A DNA stretch of 13,350 bases from Candidatus Woesearchaeota archaeon (GCA_030751555.1 JASMFX010000147.1:1-13350), one strand, 5' to 3'; counted from the stretch's first letter, positions 1 through 6,464 are shown. A program made the numbers and translations. The notes: generated by a model not told the origin, from the letters alone.

Positions 1-233
1 AGTCTTGTAAGCAGTTCCTTTACCTTTCCTTTGCGAATAGTAAGTTTAGTCCCAATCGGGAGGCCTGGTCGAATTCCCCAAGTAGGAATCCTTTTATTTG
101 TGAATGTAGTCACACCTGCAGTACCAGTGATATTCTTAATAAGCTTGATACCTCTCTCTAGCACTTTTTGGTCTTTTCCAGCCCCAATATTGAGGGTGAC
201 CTTCTCAATCCTTATGTTTTGCATCGGATTCAT
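1..233 (-). CDS. rpl5: 50S ribosomal protein L5 (uL5), 3' end cut off by window edge
   Basis: L5 is a large-subunit protein of the central protuberance that contacts 5S rRNA. The minus strand from 233 down to 1 reads without a stop for 77 codons. The visible N-terminus, MNPMQNIRIEKVTLNIGAGK, fits archaeal L5, which commonly starts with a NPM(R)xIRIEKVxxNIG pattern; further on KRIPTWGIRPGLPIG is also typical. The start at 233 is preferred over the ATG at 224 because the NPM residues belong to the family N-terminus. No clear Shine-Dalgarno is seen for either. The start lies 29 nt inside the end of S4e, so translation is probably coupled to it. The remaining two thirds of the protein lie outside the window. 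Confidence 0.93.
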   Translation of the reverse strand, partial: MNPMQNIRIEKVTLNIGAGKDQKVLERGIKLIKNITGTAGVTTFTNKRIPTWGIRPGLPIGTKLTIRKGKVKELLTR

Positions 234-921
234 TTTCTTTTAGTGTTATAGTAGACTTCCCTTTGCCTATAATAAAAGCAAATCTTTTCTGAGTTTCCAG
301 TACTTCTCCATCTATCTTGCAAATAATTTTGCCTTCCTTAATATCTTCTACAACTCCATGTTTTCCAGAGAACTTTCCCCCAGTAAGGAATGCATAAGCG
401 CCCTTTTCAAAAGCAAGATGTGTTTTAATCTGCTGTTTGGGCAATGATAATATGATAGTATCACCAACTTTGTAAGGATCCTTATCGATTATCTGATTCC
501 TCCCATCAGAGAGATTCAATTGCATTTTTCCTTTTTTAAGGATCTGCTTCCCAACGATCATGCAAGGTTTAATGCTCGCTTCAGAAGAAGGTATAGGTAT
601 TGCAGTAAGTTGTCCCTTCTCGTTAAGAAGAATCCTAAACTGCTCCTTGGCCTCTACTAATGAAATAGTGTCCATTAAACCAACAAGATATTTAGTTTGA
701 GTTACTCTTTTGCCGTCAATAAGAATCTTATTATTAAAAAGTATCTTCTTCACTTCTTTGGTAGTCTTTGCTTTACCCAAGATTGTCTTCATTAGTGTAG
801 AAAGAGACACAGCTACATTAAACGAATGACCTCCTGGTAAAGGTCGCGTAATATAGGCGATTCCTTTTCTTTGGATGTTCCAACTATTTGGACTCGGTAG
901 TCTTTTGAGATGTGCTTTCAT
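205..921 (-). CDS. rps4e: 30S ribosomal protein S4e (eS4)
   Basis: S4e is a small-subunit protein found in archaea and eukaryotes but not bacteria. The 238-residue product has the family N-terminus (MKAHLKRLPSPNSW, residues 1-14), an S4-like RNA-binding region (around 40-90, with ILIDGKRV) and a KOW-like segment near the C-terminus (GGKFSGKHGVVEDI). Length is normal for archaeal S4e. It overlaps the end of L24 by 38 nt and the start of L5 by 29 nt, the two longest overlaps in the cluster. Upstream of the ATG there is only a weak purine stretch (GGAAGA), so coupled translation from L24 is likely. The L24-S4e-L5 order is the standard archaeal one. Confidence 0.96.
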   Translation of the reverse strand: MKAHLKRLPSPNSWNIQRKGIAYITRPLPGGHSFNVAVSLSTLMKTILGKAKTTKEVKKILFNNKILIDGKRVTQTKYLVGLMDTISLVEAKEQFRILLNEKGQLTAIPIPSSEASIKPCMIVGKQILKKGKMQLNLSDGRNQIIDKDPYKVGDTIILSLPKQQIKTHLAFEKGAYAFLTGGKFSGKHGVVEDIKEGKIICKIDGEVLETQKRFAFIIGKGKSTITLKENESDAKHKD

Positions 922-1306
922 TTTTTCTTCCTTTCTCTAATTTTTCTCTTCTCTTTTTGTCATTTAAATCCAACTCTTCAATCACAATATTTGATGGATC
1001 AAAAGAGTAAAGTGTTTTACTCCCATCTTTTTTGATATTTTCAATGCCTGCGATCTTGAGCTTGCCTTTTTTGAGATCGATACTTTCAACCTTTCCACTT
1101 TTTTTCTTAAATTGACCTGTAATAATCTTAACCTTATCTCCTGTGCGAACACGGACATTCCTAACACCATACTTCTTGTGCAGTTCCTTAGACACGCCAG
1201 AACGCATAAATTTTTGACGAATATGGAGGGGAGCATTAATTCTATACTTACGCTGTTTTCTTGGTTGCTTGCTACTTTTCCAAACATTTTTCCATTCTGC
1301 TTTCAT
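884..1306 (-). CDS. rpl24: 50S ribosomal protein L24 (uL24)
   Basis: L24 is an early assembly protein of the large subunit that binds 23S rRNA. The product has the archaeal signature KQPRKQRKYRINAPLHIR near residues 14-31 and a KOW motif (GDKVKIITGQFKKKSGKV) around residues 56-73. There are two candidate starts: the ATG at 1315 and the ATG at 1306. The Shine-Dalgarno GAGGT (1316-1320) touches the first but lies 9 nt from the second, so 1306 (140 residues) is chosen. The C-terminus is a polar tail rich in K, E, S and T (KGRKNESTSQKTTESK) that runs 38 nt into S4e. L14 ends just upstream, at 1319. Confidence 0.94.
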   Translation of the reverse strand: MKAEWKNVWKSSKQPRKQRKYRINAPLHIRQKFMRSGVSKELHKKYGVRNVRVRTGDKVKIITGQFKKKSGKVESIDLKKGKLKIAGIENIKKDGSKTLYSFDPSNIVIEELDLNDKKRREKLEKGRKNESTSQKTTESK

Positions 1307-1315
1307 ATCCTTCAT

Positions 1316-1320
1316 ACCTC
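1316..1320 (-). promoter_or_regulatory. Shine-Dalgarno for L24 (GAGGT)
   Basis: GAGGT on the minus strand matches the anti-Shine-Dalgarno of archaeal 16S rRNA. It directly abuts the ATG at 1315 but is 9 nt from the ATG at 1306, the same spacing as in the aIF1 gene. It therefore favours the internal ATG as the start of L24. Confidence 0.6.
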
Positions 1321-1720
1321 AAACAATAATACTAGCAATCTTTGCTATCCCTGGCCATCGCTCAGCTGCCTCTTTAGCCACTGGTCCTTTTAGTAATGTA
1401 CCCTTAGGAGTTCCTTTTTCATCCTTAAGCACAACAGCGGCATTATCCTCAAACTTTATTCGGATACCGCCTGGCCTTCTGTATTCTTTCTTTTGACGAA
1501 CAATAATCGCATGAACAACTTGTTTTCTCATATCAGGCCTGCCCCTCTTCACAGAGGCCATAACCATATCTCCAATCCCTGCAGCAGGCTTTCTACCTTT
1601 TACGGTTTTACTCTTTAATACAGCGAATATTCTGATAACCTTTGCTCCTGAGTTGTCACAAGTTGGAAGCTCGGTCCCAACAGGCAATGCTTTCACGATC
1701 CTTGCTTTCACAGGCATCAT
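1319..1720 (-). CDS. rpl14: 50S ribosomal protein L14 (uL14)
   Basis: L14 is a large-subunit interface protein that forms a bridge to the small subunit. The 133-residue product shows the conserved core TCDNSGAKVIRIFAV (residues 20-34), GIGDMVMASVKRGRPDMRKQV and the C-terminal GPVAKEAAERWPGIAKIAS typical of archaeal and eukaryotic L14. Length is normal. The gene starts with tandem ATG codons; the first overlaps the S17 stop in an ATGA arrangement and is preceded by a good Shine-Dalgarno, so L14 translation is probably coupled to S17. Confidence 0.97.
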   Translation of the reverse strand: MMPVKARIVKALPVGTELPTCDNSGAKVIRIFAVLKSKTVKGRKPAAGIGDMVMASVKRGRPDMRKQVVHAIIVRQKKEYRRPGGIRIKFEDNAAVVLKDEKGTPKGTLLKGPVAKEAAERWPGIAKIASIIV

Positions 1721-2274
1721 TCTGAATCACCCTTCTTTTCTTCTTTATCTTCCTTTGAAGATTCCTCATCTATTAGAGTCTTATCTACAGGTTCCTTATC
1801 CCCTTGATCCTTATTCTCATCTTTTTTACTTAAAGCCTCATTCCCATCTTCATCAGCATCTTCTTCCTTAGGTTTATCCTTTACCTTGGATTCCTCCAAT
1901 GCCTCTTCACGAGCCTTAAATAAATATTCACTACCTAATTTTTCTATAATAATAAAACGCTTTGTTTTGCTAAGAGGTCTACATTCTGCAATCTTAACAC
2001 GATCGCCCTTTTCAGCATTAATACTATCAGGATTGTAAGCCTTTACCCGAGTTCGTAATTTTTCAAACCTTTCATACTTTCCAATAAACCTTATTCGGGT
2101 CCATTCTACTGTCGCATCCTTATGAAATGGCCTCTTGATAACTGTACCTACAAAAACCTTGCCCCGAACCTTCAACCGCCCATAGTAGGGGTCCTTAGGA
2201 TCAATTGCCTTAGGTTTTTTTGGTGGTTTTGTATTCATACCTATACTTCTCGGTGTGTCAATTTTGTTTACCAT
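1717..2274 (-). CDS. rps17: 30S ribosomal protein S17 (uS17) with long acidic C-terminal tail
   Basis: S17 is a primary 16S rRNA-binding protein. Residues 1-115 match archaeal S17: RSIGMNTKPPKKP near the N-terminus, KVRGKVFVGTV (35-45), KYERFEKLRTRVKAYNP (66-82) and GDRVKIAECRPLSKTKRF (90-107). Archaeal S17 usually ends soon after this point, at roughly 105-115 residues. Here about 70 more residues follow (roughly 116-185), made almost entirely of D, E, K, S and N, strongly acidic and probably disordered. The tail runs right up to the ATGA junction with L14, and its last codons supply the L14 ribosome-binding site. The aIF1 gene ends 9 nt upstream with no rnp1 gene between. Confidence 0.95.
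   Translation of the reverse strand: MVNKIDTPRSIGMNTKPPKKPKAIDPKDPYYGRLKVRGKVFVGTVIKRPFHKDATVEWTRIRFIGKYERFEKLRTRVKAYNPDSINAEKGDRVKIAECRPLSKTKRFIIIEKLGSEYLFKAREEALEESKVKDKPKEEDADEDGNEALSKKDENKDQGDKEPVDKTLIDEESSKEDKEEKKGDSE
1726..1732 (-). promoter_or_regulatory. Shine-Dalgarno for L14 (GGGTGAT)
   Basis: GGGTGAT lies 5 nt upstream of the L14 ATG at 1720 and within the last codons of S17. It supports the start at 1720 and coupled translation across the ATGA overlap. Confidence 0.6.
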
Positions 2275-2283
2275 TTTTCTCTG

Positions 2284-2592
2284 TTACTTTATCTCAATTG
2301 TTTCAGGAGCAAAGCCCATTTGGATGAGTTTTTCTCTCACCTTCACTTTATGATCTCCCTGAAGCTCGACATTACCATCTTTGACAGTTCCCCCGCAAGC
2401 AAAAAAGCTCTTCAGCTTTTTTCCAACATCCTTGAGGTTTACTTCCTTGTCATCTATACCTTCAATGATGGTATACTTTTTTCCAAATTTCTTTGCTTCA
2501 GTTCTAATCACTATTTTTTGGCTTTCCTTGGTGATGTTTTCCCATACACCAAGCTCCTTAGGCAATCCAGTGATTGGATCAATCTCTGGCAT
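2284..2592 (-). CDS. sui1: Translation initiation factor aIF1 (SUI1 family)
   Basis: aIF1 binds the small subunit near the P site and enforces correct start-codon choice. The 102-residue product has the SUI1 fold pattern: a beta segment with basic residues (KIVIRTEAKKFGKKYTIIEG, about 26-45), KDVGKKLKSFFACGGTVKD and the conserved C-terminal QGDHKVKVREKLIQMGF (about 79-95). The start overlaps the end of L29 by 14 nt and is preceded by GAGGTGA at 9 nt. In many archaea the next gene would be rnp1, but here S17 follows after 9 nt. Confidence 0.96.
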   Translation of the reverse strand: MPEIDPITGLPKELGVWENITKESQKIVIRTEAKKFGKKYTIIEGIDDKEVNLKDVGKKLKSFFACGGTVKDGNVELQGDHKVKVREKLIQMGFAPETIEIK

Positions 2593-2800
2593 CCTTTTGT
2601 TTCACCTCTTTAGTTCCTTTTGATTTTAGGATTGTGAAGATTCGTGATATTGTTTTTTTTATCTCTCGCACCTGACCAGGACTCTTCGGAGTTGTTCCTG
2701 CAGCAATCTGAGTATTATTCTTTATCAATTCCTTTCTCAACTCCTCAAGTTTTGTCTGCAGTTCTGTTACATTCTGGCCAACTAATTCTTTGTGTTTCAT
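2579..2800 (-). CDS. rpl29: 50S ribosomal protein L29 (uL29)
   Basis: L29 is a small helical-hairpin protein near the exit of the nascent peptide tunnel, next to L23. The 73-residue product has the expected two-helix pattern: ELQTKLEELRKELIK (about 13-27), then SPGQVREIKKTISRIFTILKSK (about 40-61), where the R-x-I-(K/R)(K/R)-x-I-(A/S)R-(I/V) motif is typical. The ATG at 2800 overlaps the S3 stop in an ATGA junction and has a strong Shine-Dalgarno 7 nt upstream. A basic/acidic stretch of about 10 residues follows the core and overlaps aIF1. Confidence 0.95.
   Translation of the reverse strand: MKHKELVGQNVTELQTKLEELRKELIKNNTQIAAGTTPKSPGQVREIKKTISRIFTILKSKGTKEVKQKDARD
2602..2608 (-). promoter_or_regulatory. 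Shine-Dalgarno for aIF1 (GAGGTGA)
   Basis: GAGGTGA, a near-perfect complement to the archaeal 16S rRNA 3' end, lies 9 nt upstream of the aIF1 ATG at 2592 and within the end of L29. It fixes the start. Confidence 0.7.
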
Positions 2801-3666
2801 GATTTCTTCTCCTTGGATGGAACATCCTCTGTAGATCCAGATTTAACTTCCTTTGCAGGCTTAGATGCATCGTCCTTTGTATCAGCTTTTGCATCGCCAG
2901 TTTCATCAGCCTTTGCACCGGCCTTGACACTATCCTTTGTACCAGCCTTTGCACCAGCCTTTGCACCAACTTCTGTATCTTCCTTCTTTTTGTCTTTATC
3001 ATCTTCAGAAGGTTCCTCATCTTTGAGTTCAGTGTCAGTCTCTTTCACTTCTCCCTCTTCTTCAACAAGCTCTTCTTTAAATTTAATATTATCTGGTAAA
3101 ATAACATCTGGTGGCATAATCTTAACAAAAACTCCAATAGTACCTGATTTTAACTGTGCATAGGTCTTTGCCTCTTTCACTCCCTCAATCGCAATATCTC
3201 CACATTTCTTGAGATATCCTTTGTAAAATCTCCATCGTTTTGCTCGAGCACCAGGGATCTTACCAGAAATAAGAATCTCAATTCCAAGAGCACCAGCACC
3301 TATAACATCAGCGATTGTTTTATGACCCACAGCTTTGAACTTGCTACTTCCATATCTTTCTAAAGTAGAAGCAATCCTTTCAGCAACAATATTTGCATCA
3401 AGATTGATATTCTCTACTTCAGAGATCTCTACCTGAGGGTTCTCTAGTTTGAATCGTGACTTTAGTGATTGAGTAAGTTTCTTAATATTCTCCCCTTTTC
3501 TTCCAACTATAAGTCCAGGTCGTGATGCATAAATAATAATCTTCTCTCCCATAGGTGTTCGCTGTAACTTAGTAAAACTATGCCCAACATTCTGCAAGCT
3601 CTGCTTAATAAATTCCTCAACTTGGAATTCTCTTATTGCTTCTTTTACAAACTTTCTCTCAATCAT
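2797..3666 (-). CDS. rps3: 30S ribosomal protein S3 (uS3) with low-complexity C-terminal tail
   Basis: S3 forms part of the mRNA entry site of the small subunit. Residues 1-190 are a normal archaeal S3: N-terminal FVKEAIREFQVEEFI (6-20), a KH domain with the loop VGRKGENI (54-61), and the C-terminal domain with GALGIEILISGKIPGARAKRWRFYKG (125-150) and GTIGVFVKIMPPD (175-187). From about 195 onward the protein is charged and simple: first acidic (EELVEEEGEVKE), then an Ala/Lys/Gly/Asp repeat region (about 233-270, KAGAKAGTK-like units). Some archaeal S3 proteins have short charged tails; this one is about 90 residues. The start overlaps the L22 stop (ATGA), and the stop overlaps the L29 start in the same way. 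Confidence 0.96.
   Translation of the reverse strand: MIERKFVKEAIREFQVEEFIKQSLQNVGHSFTKLQRTPMGEKIIIYASRPGLIVGRKGENIKKLTQSLKSRFKLENPQVEISEVENINLDANIVAERIASTLERYGSSKFKAVGHKTIADVIGAGALGIEILISGKIPGARAKRWRFYKGYLKKCGDIAIEGVKEAKTYAQLKSGTIGVFVKIMPPDVILPDNIKFKEELVEEEGEVKETDTELKDEEPSEDDKDKKKEDTEVGAKAGAKAGTKDSVKAGAKADETGDAKADTKDDASKPAKEVKSGSTEDVPSKEKKS
2808..2814 (-). promoter_or_regulatory. Shine-Dalgarno for L29 (AAGGAGA)
   Basis: AAGGAGA lies 7 nt upstream of the L29 ATG at 2800. It is encoded by the Lys-Glu-Lys codons at the very end of S3. Confidence 0.65.
2881..2970 (-). repeat. Degenerate 12-bp tandem repeat within S3 tail
   Basis: On the plus strand the 12-mer ACCAGCCTTTGC occurs twice in perfect tandem (2941-2952, 2953-2964), followed by a partial copy. 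Diverged copies (ATCAGCCTTTGC at 2905-2916 and ATCAGCTTTTGC at 2881-2892) lie nearby. In the S3 frame each unit encodes Ala-Lys-Ala-Gly or a variant. The whole-codon period keeps the reading frame, so copy number could vary without breaking the gene. Confidence 0.75.
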
Positions 3667-4262
3667 TTTTTATCTCCTGTTTTTTCTGGTTTTGAATTTG
3701 ATTCTGATTTTAGTTCTGGTTTTGATTCCGGTTTTGACTTCTCTGTATCTTTTGGAGATACAAGACTCTTCTCTTTAACCTGAGAAGGCTTAACAGATGA
3801 AGCTTTTTCTGAAGACACCTTTGTTTGCTGTTTAGATTTTTTCTTAGACTCATCTAATATAACCTCTATATTAACACGCTTCATTTTCCTTCTAAAAAAC
3901 CTGCCATAATGCCATTGAGAAGAGGCTTTATGTGCCGCAATATGACTCACCAGCAAGTCAGCTGAATTCAATCCTTTTAGCTGTGCATTTGACTCTGCAC
4001 TTAGTAAAAGTTTTAGGATAGCCTGACAGGCCTTTATAGGATATCTCCCAGTAGCCATTTTCCCAGGTCTATGCCCCATTTCAGTAAAACGCTTAAACGG
4101 AATAGCATCCTTGTAGTCAATAACTCTCTCTAGGATAATCTTTGCTCTAGCCAGTGGTTTTTTGCGTATAGTATTGCAAATCTCAATACTCTGCTTATTA
4201 GAGAGGGGTAAAGATTTACCCATCGCTTTTCCACAATTTTCTTTCCTTGTTGTATAACTCAT
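3663..4262 (-). CDS. rpl22: 50S ribosomal protein L22 (uL22) with Lys/Ser/Glu-rich C-terminal tail
   Basis: L22 binds 23S rRNA and lines the peptide exit tunnel. The core (residues 1 to about 138) matches archaeal L22: SNKQSIEICNTIRKKPLARAKIILERVI (21-48), the GHRPGKMATGRYPIKAC loop region (63-79) and SHIAAHKASSQWHYGRFFRRKMKRVNIEVIL (106-136). The last 60 residues are a low-complexity, largely basic tail with repeated Ser-Lys-Pro-Glu units (about 183-196), absent from most L22 proteins. The tail ends in the ATGA junction with S3. There is no strong Shine-Dalgarno for L22; its start is 2 nt after the S19 stop, suggesting reinitiation. Confidence 0.95.
   Translation of the reverse strand: MSYTTRKENCGKAMGKSLPLSNKQSIEICNTIRKKPLARAKIILERVIDYKDAIPFKRFTEMGHRPGKMATGRYPIKACQAILKLLLSAESNAQLKGLNSADLLVSHIAAHKASSQWHYGRFFRRKMKRVNIEVILDESKKKSKQQTKVSSEKASSVKPSQVKEKSLVSPKDTEKSKPESKPELKSESNSKPEKTGDKK
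3672..3677 (-). promoter_or_regulatory. Shine-Dalgarno for S3 (GGAGAT)
   Basis: GGAGAT lies 5 nt upstream of the S3 ATG at 3666, within the last codons of the L22 tail. It supports the ATGA-overlap start. Confidence 0.65.
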
Positions 4263-4264
4263 TC

Positions 4265-4645
4265 TTATCTCACACTCAATGCAGCGCTGGATCGCGTTGC
4301 TCCTACACCAGGAGCGCTATGCTTTACACCATGACGGGTTAATACAAATTCTCCCAGATAATGACCAAGCATCTCCTCATTAATAACAAGAGCCTGGAAC
4401 TCTTTTCCATTATACACTTTGATGATTTTATCTAACATAGGTGGAATAATTATCATATTCCGACAATGTGTTTCGATGTCCTTATCTCCCGAAGATACTT
4501 TTTTTAGAAGTGCCTTTTGCATAGGAGTAAACCCTCTCTTCAAACTTCTCCTCCTTCTGGAAGGAAGAAGCTCTGCAAACTCATTAATACTCATCTTCTT
4601 AATCTCTTCAACTGATTTTCCTCTGAAACTGAATTCTTTTGCCAT
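4265..4645 (-). CDS. rps19: 30S ribosomal protein S19 (uS19)
   Basis: S19 sits in the head of the small subunit beside S13. The product has the archaeal/eukaryotic layout: KEFSFRGKSVEEIKKMS at the N-terminus, LLPSRRRRSLKRGFTPMQKALLKKV in the middle, then the universal core with RNMIIIPPMLDKIIKVYNGKEF, GHYLGEFVLTR and the C-terminal KHSAPGVGATRSS. A GTG at 4651 would give 128 residues, but that codon lies within the AGGTG Shine-Dalgarno. The ATG at 4645, 5 nt downstream of it and giving 126 residues starting MAKEF, is preferred. It begins 8 nt after the L2 stop. Confidence 0.95.
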   Translation of the reverse strand: MAKEFSFRGKSVEEIKKMSINEFAELLPSRRRRSLKRGFTPMQKALLKKVSSGDKDIETHCRNMIIIPPMLDKIIKVYNGKEFQALVINEEMLGHYLGEFVLTRHGVKHSAPGVGATRSSAALSVR

Positions 4646-4650
4646 GTTCA

Positions 4651-4655
4651 CACCT
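4651..4655 (-). promoter_or_regulatory. Shine-Dalgarno for S19 (AGGTG)
   Basis: AGGTG overlaps the L2 stop codon and lies 5 nt upstream of the ATG at 4645. It decides against the GTG at 4651 as the S19 start. Confidence 0.6.
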
Positions 4656-5391
4656 ATTGTAGTTCCCTCTTAACCCTATGAACCTTCCTCCCAGTTCTCC
4701 TAGCAGCAATCATGCCAACCTTCCTACCTGGAGGAGCATTTCTTGCTACAGGCCTTGCTTTGGATTTTCTGCTTGTTCGTTTATTACCAAACGGATGATC
4801 CACAGCGTTCTGAGCAGCGCCAGACATAATAGGATATTTCTTATTCCTTGCCTTCATTCTATAATAACGTATTCCTGCTTTAAGGAATGGTTTTTCTGTT
4901 CTACCACCACCAGCTACAATGCCAATAGTTGCTCTACACTGGCTATGAAAGAGCTTCTGTTTCTTGCTTGGTAATTCAATAATGACTTTTCCCTTTCTAT
5001 GAGAAACAAGTCTTGCAAAAGTACCTGAAGCCCTGCAGTACTTACCACCATCTCCGGGTTCGGATTCAATATTATAAAGTAAAGTCCCCTCTGGAAGGTG
5101 TTGCAACGAAACAGTATTACCAACCCTTGCTTGTACCTTACTACCGGATTTTAATACATCTCCTTTTTTGATTCCCTCAGGAGCAATAATAAAATATTCA
5201 CATCCATCAATATCCTTAATCTGAGCCAAGGGTGCTGAATGTCCTGGACAATGCATCAAACCTACTACCTCTCCTGAAGCATCCTTACCATCAAAAGGTT
5301 TGTGCTTTGCTTTAGATTTATAGCGAAAGCTAGGAGCCCTATAAGTTGGACCACCTGCCCCTCTTGCCTGTTGAATAAGTCTTTTTCCCAT
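4654..5391 (-). CDS. rpl2: 50S ribosomal protein L2 (uL2)
   Basis: L2 is a core large-subunit protein next to the peptidyl transferase centre. The 245-residue product is of archaeal length. It starts MGKRLIQQARGAGGPTYRAPS, has the OB-fold/SH3 region (GLMHCPGHSAPLAQIKD, then YFIIAPEG), and carries VDHPFG (197-202) with the conserved His199, equivalent to the essential histidine of bacterial L2. After VDHPFG the usual Gly-Gly-rich loop is replaced by a basic NKRTSRKSKARP stretch before RNAPPGRKVGMIAARRTGR. That segment may be a lineage variant. The gene begins 2 nt after the L23 stop. Confidence 0.97.
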   Translation of the reverse strand: MGKRLIQQARGAGGPTYRAPSFRYKSKAKHKPFDGKDASGEVVGLMHCPGHSAPLAQIKDIDGCEYFIIAPEGIKKGDVLKSGSKVQARVGNTVSLQHLPEGTLLYNIESEPGDGGKYCRASGTFARLVSHRKGKVIIELPSKKQKLFHSQCRATIGIVAGGGRTEKPFLKAGIRYYRMKARNKKYPIMSGAAQNAVDHPFGNKRTSRKSKARPVARNAPPGRKVGMIAARRTGRKVHRVKRELQ

Positions 5392-5393
5392 TT

Positions 5394-5654
5394 TTACATC
5401 AACCCAAAGTTAGTTGCTATGTCAATCGCTGGAGTCTCAGGACTAAATTTTACATAAGCCCTCTTCTCTCCTTTTGCTGTAACAAAGGTGTTAATCTTAA
5501 CAACCTTAGATTTGAAAATCTCTTCTATAGCCTTTTTAGCATCCTGCTTTTTTGCCTTTCGATCAATCACAAAGATTAACTTATTCTCAGATTCCATAAG
5601 CCTTAGTGACTTTTCTGTCGACAAAGGGTATTTGATTATTGTATAAGCATCCAT
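5394..5654 (-). CDS. rpl23: 50S ribosomal protein L23 (uL23)
   Basis: L23 lies at the peptide tunnel exit and is a docking site for SRP and nascent-chain factors. The 86-residue product is the usual short archaeal form: IIKYPLSTEKSLRLMESENKL (6-26), DAKKAIEEIFKSKVVKINTF (38-57) and KGEKRAYVKFSPE (61-73). GTGAT (5660-5664), overlapping the L4 stop, serves as a plausible short Shine-Dalgarno 5 nt before the ATG. The gap to L4 is 6 nt. Confidence 0.97.
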   Translation of the reverse strand: MDAYTIIKYPLSTEKSLRLMESENKLIFVIDRKAKKQDAKKAIEEIFKSKVVKINTFVTAKGEKRAYVKFSPETPAIDIATNFGLM

Positions 5655-5660
5655 TTTTGA

Positions 5661-6464
5661 TCACATAAACAGTTTTTTCTCCTCCATAACCTGAAGTGAT
5701 TTATCAGTATAAATCGTAAGCCTTCCTGGAATAGCCCCTGGAGCAAGCAATTGTGTATTAATATTGTTAACAACAGTAACATCACAACCAGCAACGTTTG
5801 CTGCACTCTTTGCTAATTTACATTCCTTTGAAACTACTAGTAATGGTCCAACTTTCTTTTGATATTTTCTTCCTCGCATTTTTCCTTTTCCAGATCGTAT
5901 AGTCTTTATTCTACAACGCTCAAGCTCTTTCTTAAGACCAATTTTCTCGAGCAATGTTATAACATCTTTTGTCTTGCTAAGAGATTCAATTTGAGCATCA
6001 ATAATAACAGGATACTGATCAGGAACTCTGTGCTTAAGACCCACTAGATCCTTGCTGAGAGTAGCAGCAAGTGCAGAGCGAATAGCTTTCCTACGCTCCT
6101 TTTTATTTATCTTCTGATCCCAATTTTTCTCAGCCTTAGGTGGATGCGCTCTCCTACCTCCAACTGCCTGAGGAACAACTGCTCCCCTCCAATTAAACCT
6201 ACTACCTCGAACACTCATAACTTTTCTTGGAGTTCTAGATTGACCAATCCCATAAGTAGTTCTGTATGTATTTCTTCTCTTGGAAACATATCCCTTATGT
6301 CTTTTTCCTGCTTCTGGTGAAGCACCATAACTCTGTCTTGAATTTGCCTGAATAGCTAAAACTGCTCGTTTAATAAGATCACTTCGTATCTTTTCAGAAA
6401 ACTGCTTAGGCAATTCCCTGTCAGCAATTTTCTTGTTTTCTGAGTTTATTATAGATAGTTTCAT
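5661..6464 (-). CDS. rpl4: 50S ribosomal protein L4 (uL4)
   Basis: L4 binds 23S rRNA, with a globular domain on the surface and a long loop reaching the exit tunnel. The 267-residue product has the archaeal/eukaryotic loop sequence (about 42-110): YGASPEAGKRHKGYVSKRR, YGIGQSRTPR and AVGGRRAHPPKAEKNW. RKAIRSALAATL and the late NVAGCDVTVVNNINTQLLAPG are also typical. Length is normal. The bacterial homologue is an autogenous repressor of the S10 operon; no such role is shown for this protein, but the first-gene leader nearby makes the question relevant. There is no clear Shine-Dalgarno; the gap to L3 is 10 nt. Confidence 0.97.
   Translation of the reverse strand: MKLSIINSENKKIADRELPKQFSEKIRSDLIKRAVLAIQANSRQSYGASPEAGKRHKGYVSKRRNTYRTTYGIGQSRTPRKVMSVRGSRFNWRGAVVPQAVGGRRAHPPKAEKNWDQKINKKERRKAIRSALAATLSKDLVGLKHRVPDQYPVIIDAQIESLSKTKDVITLLEKIGLKKELERCRIKTIRSGKGKMRGRKYQKKVGPLLVVSKECKLAKSAANVAGCDVTVVNNINTQLLAPGAIPGRLTIYTDKSLQVMEEKKLFM

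Noticed and set aside
2122..2613. A 163-codon open frame on the plus strand opposite S17 and aIF1
   Set aside because: It lies antisense to two well-supported ribosomal genes, has no family resemblance and no promoter or ribosome-binding site; it is a by-product of AT-rich coding on the other strand.
2745..3020. A minus-strand frame of 91 codons rich in Val-Gln-Arg-Leu repeats, overlapping S3 and L29
   Set aside because: It is the S3 tail repeat read in a shifted frame; the S3 frame carries all family motifs up to this point and joins L29 by a clean ATGA.
2792..3163. A 123-codon plus-strand frame with Ala/Phe/Pro repeats, suggesting a secreted repeat protein
   Set aside because: It is the antisense reading of the repetitive S3 tail, so the apparent repeats have a trivial cause.
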